A DNA stretch of 7,795 nucleotides from JBBFMJ01 sp037441225 (GTDB lineage Bacteria > Acidobacteriota > Thermoanaerobaculia > UBA2201): positions 1-7,795 of the forward strand of contig JBBISU010000121.1 in NCBI GenBank assembly GCA_037441225.1, read 5' to 3'. Both the position numbers and the translations under genes were made by a program. Positions 1-5,059 of this stretch are shown here, piece after piece (within the stretch, counting starts at the first letter, position 1; every line of letters begins with the position of its first letter). The notes under the pieces were generated by a model. That model did no database searches, was not told the origin of the DNA, and saw only the letters and a list, made by a program, of their open reading frames with translations.

Positions 1-40
1 CAACTGGCTTTTCTGGATTAATATATGATAAAATTTTAAG
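1..40. other. Short non-coding start of window with the xerC promoter
   Basis: These 40 bases precede the first gene. I see no coding sequence attributable to an upstream gene and no Shine-Dalgarno sequence before the ATG at 41. The right half holds the promoter-like TGATAAAAT described separately. Too little is present to say what lies upstream. Confidence 0.5.
26..34 (+). promoter_or_regulatory. Extended -10 element of a probably leaderless xerC transcript
   Basis: The sequence TGA-TAAAAT matches an extended -10 box (TGn then a TATAAT-like hexamer). The hexamer occupies 29-34 and is followed by exactly 6 nt and then the xerC ATG, so transcription would begin at or next to the A of the start codon. 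There is no purine-rich ribosome binding site in between and no convincing -35 box. The gene at 7581 has the same arrangement with the same spacing. TAAAAT is common by chance in DNA this AT-rich, so the support is the shared spacing, the TG dinucleotide and the missing Shine-Dalgarno. Confidence 0.5.
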
Positions 41-919
41 ATGGAAAAACTTATTGATAGTTTTTTAAATTTTTTAGAATATGAAAAAAACTCATCAGCC
101 CTTACAATAAAAAGCTACAGGGAAGACCTTTTAAGTTTTTTAAATTATTTGAAAATTGAAGAACCTCAAATTAAAAAAATTAAAGATATTGATAGTTTTT
201 CAATTTTTTCTTATTTAAGCTATCTTTCCAGAAAAGGAATTGGAAAGAGGTCAATGCAAAGGCATCTTTCCACCTTGAGGTCTTTTTTTAAATATTTGTT
301 AAAAGAAGAAAAAATAAAAACAAATCCTGCCTCAGCAGTTCCAATGCCAAAGTTTGTAAGACCCCTTCCAAGGGTTTTGCAAAAGGAGGAAATATTAAAA
401 ATATTAGAAGAAAAAGAAGAAAATGGGTGGCTTTCAAAAAGAAATAAAGCAATTTTTGAACTCTTATATGCCACTGGTTTGAGGGTCTCTGAACTATCTT
501 CTTTGACTTTTGATGATATTGATTTGGTTCAAAGGATGTTGAGAGTCAAGGGAAAAGGTGGAAAAGAAAGAGTTGTTCCTTTTGGGAAAAAAGCACAGGA
601 AGCAATTAAAGAATATTTAAAAGAAGTTCCCTTTGAAGAAATTAAATATATTTTTTTAAATAAAAATGGCACAAAACTTACAAGCAGGTCAATCCATAGA
701 ATAGTAGTAAAATATGCAATTAAAATTTTAAATAGCAAGGATATATCTCCCCATTCTTTCAGGCATACCTTTGCAACCCATTTACTTCAAGAAGGAGCAG
801 ATTTAAGGTTCATACAAGAACTATTAGGTCATTCTTCCCTTTCCACTACTCAAATTTATACGCACATTGAGATTCAAAAATTAATTGAAGTTTATAAAAA
901 GGCACATCCAAAGGCATGA
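41..919 (+). CDS. xerC: XerC/XerD-type tyrosine recombinase
   Basis: This 292-residue protein is a full-length site-specific tyrosine recombinase of the Xer type, which in most bacteria resolves chromosome dimers at dif during division. Residues 1-100 form the helical core-binding (SAM-like) domain, with 'LTIKSYREDL' at about 21-30 and 'RSMQRHLSTLRSFFKYL' at about 70-86. The catalytic domain follows. All active-site residues are visible: R148 (ATGLRVSEL), K172 (GKGGKER), H238 and R241 (SPHSFRHTFATHL), H264 (LLGHSSLSTTQIYTH) and nucleophile Y273. Their spacing matches cellular Xer proteins rather than phage integrases. The ATG has no ribosome binding site and follows an extended -10 box by 6 nt, so leaderless translation is likely. 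The stop overlaps the next start by 4 nt (ATGA). XerC and XerD cannot be told apart safely by eye; the symbol is a best guess. No dif-like site was recognised in the window. Confidence 0.93.
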   Translation: MEKLIDSFLNFLEYEKNSSALTIKSYREDLLSFLNYLKIEEPQIKKIKDIDSFSIFSYLSYLSRKGIGKRSMQRHLSTLRSFFKYLLKEEKIKTNPASAVPMPKFVRPLPRVLQKEEILKILEEKEENGWLSKRNKAIFELLYATGLRVSELSSLTFDDIDLVQRMLRVKGKGGKERVVPFGKKAQEAIKEYLKEVPFEEIKYIFLNKNGTKLTSRSIHRIVVKYAIKILNSKDISPHSFRHTFATHLLQEGADLRFIQELLGHSSLSTTQIYTHIEIQKLIEVYKKAHPKA

Positions 920-1758
920 TTGATTTACATACTCACTCAAATTTTTCGGATGGCACCTATAGTCCTGAAGAGTTAATAATAGAAGCAAAAGAAAAGGGCA
1001 TTGAAGCTCTGGCTTTGACTGACCATGATACAGCAGAAGGCATAAGAGCTTTAAAAAATTTTGATTTTCCTATTAAATTTGTGCCAGGCATTGAAATTTC
1101 CCTTCAATATGATAAAGAATTAAGGTTCCATATTGTTGGTTTATTTATTGAAGCCGATTCAGAGGAAGTTTTAAAAATGGAAAAGTTTCAAGTAAATTGT
1201 AGAGAAGAAAGGAATTTAAAAATTCTTGAAAAACTTAAAGAATTAAAATATGATATATCTTATGAGGAAGTAAAGAAGGAAGCAAAAAAAACAGTTGGAA
1301 GGATGCATTTTGCAAGTTGTCTTGTCAAAAAAGGTTATTTTAAGAAACCAGAAGAAGCAACTTCTTCACTTTTAAGGCTTGGAAAGCCAGCTTTTGTGGA
1401 AAGGAGGAGATTAAGTGTTCAAGAAGGAATTGAAAGTATAAGAAAAATGAAAGGAATTTCCTTTATTGCTCACATTGGAAAAGAGCTTGAAGATTTTAAT
1501 AAAATTGAAGAAATCCTGAAAAAAATGAAAGATTTTGGTATTGATGGAATTGAGGTTTTCCATTCAGACCATAGTGATGAAATGACAAAATTTTTAAAAA
1601 AAATTTCTAAAAAATATTCTTTTTTAATTTCTGGTGGTTCTGATTTTCATGGCTTTAATAAGGAAAAAGTTGAACTTGGCATTGGAAAGGGAAACTTAAA
1701 AATCGCTTTAAAAATTTATAATAATCTATTAGAATATTGGATTAAAAACAAAACTTAA
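916..1758 (+). CDS. PHP-domain metal-dependent phosphoesterase (YciV/RNase AM-like)
   Basis: This 280-residue cytoplasmic enzyme belongs to the PHP family. Characterised relatives of this length are the YciV/TrpH group (RNase AM, 3',5'-nucleotide bisphosphate phosphatase), which hydrolyse phosphoesters with a cluster of bound metal ions. The PHP metal-ligand motifs are present in order: H5-x-H7 and D12 (DLHTHSNFSDG), D36-H37-D38 (LTDHD), E60 (VPGIE), H72, H131 in 'GRMHFA', H186 (IAHIG, where relatives usually have AHP), H216/H219 (GIEVFHSDHS), and D243-x-H245 (GGSDFHG). No polymerase domain is fused, so it is a stand-alone phosphoesterase. The start overlaps the xerC stop as ATGA, pointing to translational coupling; only a weak AAGG precedes it. 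The nucleotide substrate is inferred from family membership. A histidinol-phosphatase role is less likely given the resemblance to YciV. Confidence 0.88.
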   Translation: MIDLHTHSNFSDGTYSPEELIIEAKEKGIEALALTDHDTAEGIRALKNFDFPIKFVPGIEISLQYDKELRFHIVGLFIEADSEEVLKMEKFQVNCREERNLKILEKLKELKYDISYEEVKKEAKKTVGRMHFASCLVKKGYFKKPEEATSSLLRLGKPAFVERRRLSVQEGIESIRKMKGISFIAHIGKELEDFNKIEEILKKMKDFGIDGIEVFHSDHSDEMTKFLKKISKKYSFLISGGSDFHGFNKEKVELGIGKGNLKIALKIYNNLLEYWIKNKT

Positions 1759-1762
1759 GGAG
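1757..1762 (+). promoter_or_regulatory. Shine-Dalgarno sequence of purE
   Basis: AAGGAG lies 5 nt before the ATG at 1768 and overlaps the TAA stop of the preceding PHP gene. It fixes the purE start and shows that this genome does use Shine-Dalgarno sequences inside operons, in contrast to the first gene of the operon. Confidence 0.8.
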
Positions 1763-1767
1763 TTTTT

Positions 1768-2241
1768 ATGGGAAAAGTGGTAATAATTATTGGTTCAAAA
1801 AGTGATTTAATTTTTGCTCAAAAAATTGTAAATTTTTTAAAAAAATTTAATGTTGAATACTCTTTAAGGGTAGGCTCTGCCCATAAGGTGCCCTTAAAAG
1901 TTTTAGACATTATAAAAGAAGAAGGAGAGGACTGTGTTTTTATAACAATTGCAGGAAGAAGCAATGCTTTATCTGCCTTTGTGGATTGGCACACAACAGC
2001 ACCCGTTATTGCTTGTCCCCCTTATTCAGAAAAATTTTCAGGAGCTGATATTTTTTCATCAATAAATATGCCTTCTTATGTTTCTCCAATGCTTGTTTTA
2101 GAACCAGAAAATGCTGCCCTGGCTGCAATTAAAATTCTTTCAATAAAAGATGAAAAATTAAAGGAAAAAATATTAGAATTTAAAAATGAAAAGATGAACC
2201 AATTACAAGAGGAAGATGAAAAGATAAAGAGTGAAAAATAA
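1768..2241 (+). CDS. purE: Class II PurE, phosphoribosylaminoimidazole (AIR) carboxylase
   Basis: This 157-residue protein is a PurE-family enzyme of de novo purine synthesis, the step that makes CAIR. The N-terminal 'IIGSKSD' (7-13) and 'SAHK' (37-40) form the nucleotide-binding site. The signature that decides the class is 'ITIAGRSNALSAFVD' (59-73) followed by 'ACPP' (82-85). Ordinary bacterial class I PurE has SAHR and an AG-AAHLPG loop at these places. The AGRSN form is that of class II enzymes, known from animal PAICS and the Treponema denticola enzyme, which use AIR and CO2 directly rather than N5-CAIR made by PurK. 'GADIFSSINMPS' (92-103) and 'EPENAALAA' (112-120) complete the fold. 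The length is normal for a single-domain PurE. It is preceded by AAGGAG, and its end overlaps the panE start by 11 nt. The class assignment is from recalled motifs. Confidence 0.92.
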   Translation: MGKVVIIIGSKSDLIFAQKIVNFLKKFNVEYSLRVGSAHKVPLKVLDIIKEEGEDCVFITIAGRSNALSAFVDWHTTAPVIACPPYSEKFSGADIFSSINMPSYVSPMLVLEPENAALAAIKILSIKDEKLKEKILEFKNEKMNQLQEEDEKIKSEK

Positions 2242-3148
2242 TAATTTTAAAATAGGTATAATTGGGACAGGATCCCTTGGCTTAGCTTTTTTTGCTTTTT
2301 TTAAAAGAAGTAATTATGAACTTTTTGCATATGATAAAAACAAAGAATTATTAAAAAATATTGAAAAGGGTTTTGATTTAGTTTTTAAAGATAATTTATT
2401 TAAGGTTCCACCTTTAAAGACCTTTAAAAGTTTAAAAAAGATTCCTTTTGAAAATTTAGATTTTTTAATAATCTCTGTTAAAGCTTATGATTTAAAAGAT
2501 TTAGCAAAAAAACTTCAGAACACTACTTCCAAAACACCAATTGTTTTAGTTCAAAATGGTTTAGGCATAGAAGATTTTTTCAAAAATAAAAAAAATTTAT
2601 ACCGCTTTGTTTGCCATCTGGCTGTCTTTAAAGATGAATGTAATAAAGTTAATGTTAGAATTTTAAAAAAAGAAAACTTCATTGGCGGAGATAATGAAAA
2701 GATTGGAGGGCTAATTGCAAAAGCTTTTTCTCAAGCAGGAATTAAAACAAATTATAAAAGAAACATAAAAAAATATGTATGGGAAAAGACGATATTAAAT
2801 TCTCTTTTAAATCCTTTAAGTGCTGTTTTTCAAAAAAATATGCAAAGTACTTTAAAAATAAAAGGAATTGATTTTATTATAAATAATATATTAAAAGAAG
2901 GATTAGAAGTTGGAAGAAAAGAAGGAGTTAAATTTTCAAAAAACTTTGAAAGAGAGGCAATAAATTATATAAGAAAAGGGGAAAAACATTTGCCCTCTAT
3001 GGTTTTTGACATAAAAAAGGGAAAAACAGAAATTGATTTTTTAAATGGAATGATTTCAAGGATTGGGAAAAAACATAATATAAAAACACCTGTTAACGAT
3101 TTTATTGTTTCTTTATTAAAAAATCTAAAAAATGATAGAAATATTTGA
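2231..3148 (+). CDS. panE: Ketopantoate reductase family protein (2-dehydropantoate 2-reductase, PanE/ApbA)
   Basis: This 305-residue cytoplasmic NAD(P)H-dependent oxidoreductase has full family length. Residues 7-20 form a Rossmann nucleotide-binding loop (IGIIGTGSLG, GxGxxG at G12, G14, G17). Further family motifs are 'SVKAYD' (82-87), 'VQNGLG' (107-112), the catalytic-lysine region 'VWEKTILN' (K186, N190) with 'NPLSA' (N194), and 'PSMVFDI' with 'KTEIDFLNG' (S256, E267). These correspond to the E. coli residues for ketopantoate binding and proton transfer, so the enzyme looks active. The textbook role is the NADPH step of pantothenate/CoA synthesis; some family members instead reduce other 2-oxo acids to D-2-hydroxy acids. 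The start is GTG: an in-frame TAA at 2225-2227 rules out anything earlier and the Rossmann motif must begin here. It overlaps purE by 11 nt and the next gene by 17 nt. True substrate is uncertain. Confidence 0.88.
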   Translation: MKNNNFKIGIIGTGSLGLAFFAFFKRSNYELFAYDKNKELLKNIEKGFDLVFKDNLFKVPPLKTFKSLKKIPFENLDFLIISVKAYDLKDLAKKLQNTTSKTPIVLVQNGLGIEDFFKNKKNLYRFVCHLAVFKDECNKVNVRILKKENFIGGDNEKIGGLIAKAFSQAGIKTNYKRNIKKYVWEKTILNSLLNPLSAVFQKNMQSTLKIKGIDFIINNILKEGLEVGRKEGVKFSKNFEREAINYIRKGEKHLPSMVFDIKKGKTEIDFLNGMISRIGKKHNIKTPVNDFIVSLLKNLKNDRNI

Positions 3149-4304
3149 AGTCCTTAAAAATTATTTAAAAGAATATTACTCTTCCTTTTTGAAAGAAAAA
3201 AAAGAAGTGGCTTACCTTTCAGCAATGTCCCCACAAGAACTATTTAGAGCCTTTGATTTTAATATTTTTTTACCAGAAAACCATTCTGCTTATTTAGGCG
3301 CTAAAAGGAAAACAGAGTTTTTTATAAAAAGAGCCATCCAAGAAGGTTTTTCTCCACAAATTTGCTCTTATCTTTTAACAGATATTGGCTCTCATTTGGA
3401 GAAAAAATTTGGCTTTGAAGAATATGGACTTAAAGAGTTGCCAAAACCAGACCTTTTATGCTATTCCACAAACCAGTGTTATGAAATAGGTGAATGGTTT
3501 AAATTTTTAGGAAAATTATATAATGTTCCTGTTTTTTCAATCCCTTCTTTAAAAAATTATAATGGGGAAAAAGAGTTTTTTAAATTTTATGAAAAAAATC
3601 TTTTAAAATTAATAAAGGACTTAGAAAATTTTAAAGGAAAAAAGTTAAAGGAAGAAATTTTAGCAGATTCCCTTGAAAATACAAAAAAAGCTTCTCTTTA
3701 TTGGGAAAAAACTTTAAATTTAAATAAAAAGGGCTTTAAATTTTCCTTTTTAGACCATTTATTTTTAATGGCACCAATTGTCTTGAGAAGGGGTAAGGTT
3801 GAAACAGTGGTTTTTTATAAAAAATTATATAAAAAATCAAAAAATGAAAAAGATAAGGACTATAAATATAGATTTTGGTGGGAAGGGATGCCTGTTTGGG
3901 GAAAACTTAAATTTTTTAAAGAAAAATTTGAAGCTTTAAAGGTTGCCATTGTTGGTTCCACTTATTGCTCTTCCTGGGTCTTTAATTTTGAAAATAAAAA
4001 TTTGATAAAAGAAATGGCAGAGATTTACTATAAAAATTTATTTATAACTTTTAGTGAAGAAAAAAAGATTGAATGGCTAAAGGAAAAAGCAAGGGAATTT
4101 TCAATTGATGGTTTTATTTTTATGGAGGCCAAGACCTGCCATTCAAATACAAATACTTATTTTGGAATTCCTCAAAAAATTTTTAAAGAAACAGGGATTC
4201 CTTATTTGATATTATCAGGTGATATGGTTGATTTGAGACACTTTTCAGAGGCAGAGACAAACTTAAAATTGGAGGCATTCCTTGAAGCAATTGAAAAAAA
4301 ATAG
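3132..4304 (+). CDS. Single-subunit 2-hydroxyacyl-CoA dehydratase (HgdB/YjiM/DCCP-type) iron-sulfur protein
   Basis: This 390-residue protein belongs to the HgdB/BcrB-BcrC/FldBC family, whose members carry iron-sulfur clusters and receive a very low-potential electron from an ATP-driven activase. Family landmarks are 'SAMSPQELFRAFDF' (30-43), 'SPQICSYLLTDIG' (C78), 'LLCYSTNQCYEIGEWFKFL' (C110, C116), 'FWWEGMPVWGKL' (248-259), 'VGSTYC' (C279), 'DGFIFMEAKTCHSN' (C336) and 'GIPYLILSGDMVD..HFSEAETNLKLEAFLEAI' near the end. These five are its only cysteines. Classical dehydratases and benzoyl-CoA reductases need two such subunits, yet only one gene is here, next to its activase. That layout matches E. 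coli YjiM-YjiL and the double-cubane cluster protein with its reductase. The start at 3132 overlaps panE by 17 nt and has no clear ribosome binding site, so coupling is likely. Family placement is firm, but substrate and cluster type are unknown. Confidence 0.85.
   Translation: MIEIFEVLKNYLKEYYSSFLKEKKEVAYLSAMSPQELFRAFDFNIFLPENHSAYLGAKRKTEFFIKRAIQEGFSPQICSYLLTDIGSHLEKKFGFEEYGLKELPKPDLLCYSTNQCYEIGEWFKFLGKLYNVPVFSIPSLKNYNGEKEFFKFYEKNLLKLIKDLENFKGKKLKEEILADSLENTKKASLYWEKTLNLNKKGFKFSFLDHLFLMAPIVLRRGKVETVVFYKKLYKKSKNEKDKDYKYRFWWEGMPVWGKLKFFKEKFEALKVAIVGSTYCSSWVFNFENKNLIKEMAEIYYKNLFITFSEEKKIEWLKEKAREFSIDGFIFMEAKTCHSNTNTYFGIPQKIFKETGIPYLILSGDMVDLRHFSEAETNLKLEAFLEAIEKK
4271..4275 (+). promoter_or_regulatory. 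Shine-Dalgarno sequence deciding the TTG start of the activase
   Basis: GGAGG lies inside the 3' end of the dehydratase gene, 6 nt before the TTG at 4282. A second in-frame TTG at 4291 would be 15 nt away, which is too far, so the motif favours 4282 as the start. Confidence 0.7.
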
Positions 4305-5034
4305 TTTAATTGCTTCCTTTGATTTAGGTTCTTCTTATACTAAAATAATCACAGGTAACCTTAATGGAAAAATAAAAGGAAAATTTTTATGCCCTTCTTC
4401 TTTTAAATTGGAAAAACTTTTAAAAAAAAATTATAAATATATATCTGCAACTGGACATTTGAGAAATTTAGTTAATACAAATTTCATTTATTCAGAAGCA
4501 AAATCCTTAAACTTTGCTTTAAATTCATTAAAAGAAAAGGAAGGAACAATTATTGATATAGGGGGACAAGATTTAAAAGTTTTTATCTTTGAAAAAGGGA
4601 AAATTATTTCTTCTAAGATAAATCGAAGGTGTGCTTCAGGAACTGGAAGCTTTTTGGATTTTATTTTTTATAAACTAAATTTAAAAAAAGAAGATATAAA
4701 TAAATTAGCAAAAAAAACAAAAGAATTCTATCCCTTAAATAGCTACTGCACAGTTTTTTCCTCTTATGAAATAATTGAAATGCTAAATAAAAAAATAAAA
4801 ATTGAGGCAATTGTAAGAAGCATATTTTATTCTTTGGCTTTAAAGATTTATGAAATGGGACCTTTTAAAGAACCAATAATAATAACAGGAGGGGTTGTCC
4901 ACCATTTTCCTTTTTTTTATGAAATATTTTCAGAAGAATTTAAACTAAAGGTAAAAAGAATCAAAGATCCCCAATTCTTTCAAGCAAAAGGGGCTTATTT
5001 GCTCCTCTTAAAGGATTTAAAAATCAATCTTTAA
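4282..5034 (+). CDS. Acyl-CoA dehydratase activase (BadF/BcrA/HgdC/YjiL family ATPase)
   Basis: This 250-residue ASKHA-fold ATPase is the activator of the preceding protein. In the family, a homodimer binds one [4Fe-4S] cluster between its subunits and uses ATP hydrolysis to push an electron into the dehydratase. Visible motifs are the phosphate-binding loop 'FDLGSSYTK' (13-21), 'ATGHLR' (56-61, TGYGR-like in relatives), 'IDIGGQDLK' (91-99), the cluster motif 'RRCASGTGSFLD' (C117), the second ligand 'YCTVFSSYE' (C156) and the adenosine motif 'ITGGVV' (201-206). Both bridging cysteines are present, so it should be functional. The length matches HgdC and YjiL, without the long fusions of other family members. 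It starts with TTG, supported by GGAGG, and overlaps the dehydratase gene by 23 nt. The residue before the first cysteine motif is Arg where HgdC-type relatives have NDKC; the family call is unaffected. Confidence 0.9.
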   Translation: MKQLKKNSLIASFDLGSSYTKIITGNLNGKIKGKFLCPSSFKLEKLLKKNYKYISATGHLRNLVNTNFIYSEAKSLNFALNSLKEKEGTIIDIGGQDLKVFIFEKGKIISSKINRRCASGTGSFLDFIFYKLNLKKEDINKLAKKTKEFYPLNSYCTVFSSYEIIEMLNKKIKIEAIVRSIFYSLALKIYEMGPFKEPIIITGGVVHHFPFFYEIFSEEFKLKVKRIKDPQFFQAKGAYLLLLKDLKINL

Positions 5035-5059
5035 AAAGTTAGCTTATTCCTTTTTTTAA
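5031..5059. terminator. Possible weak bidirectional terminator between convergent genes
   Basis: AAAAAG at 5033-5038 can pair with CTTTTT at 5050-5055 around an 11-nt loop. The right arm continues into a run of seven T, and on the other strand the left arm supplies a shorter T run. It sits in the 21-nt gap between the activase stop and the copper-ATPase stop, where a shared terminator would be expected. The stem has one G-C pair and is unstable, so position is the main argument. Confidence 0.3.

Noticed and set aside
220..738. Minus-strand open frames within xerC
   Set aside because: Both are shadows of the recombinase gene, whose catalytic residues are intact in the plus frame.
41..919. The recombinase as an integrase marking a mobile element
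   Set aside because: Spacing of active-site residues and length match housekeeping Xer proteins, it is embedded in a metabolic operon, and no att site, tRNA gene or phage gene is seen.
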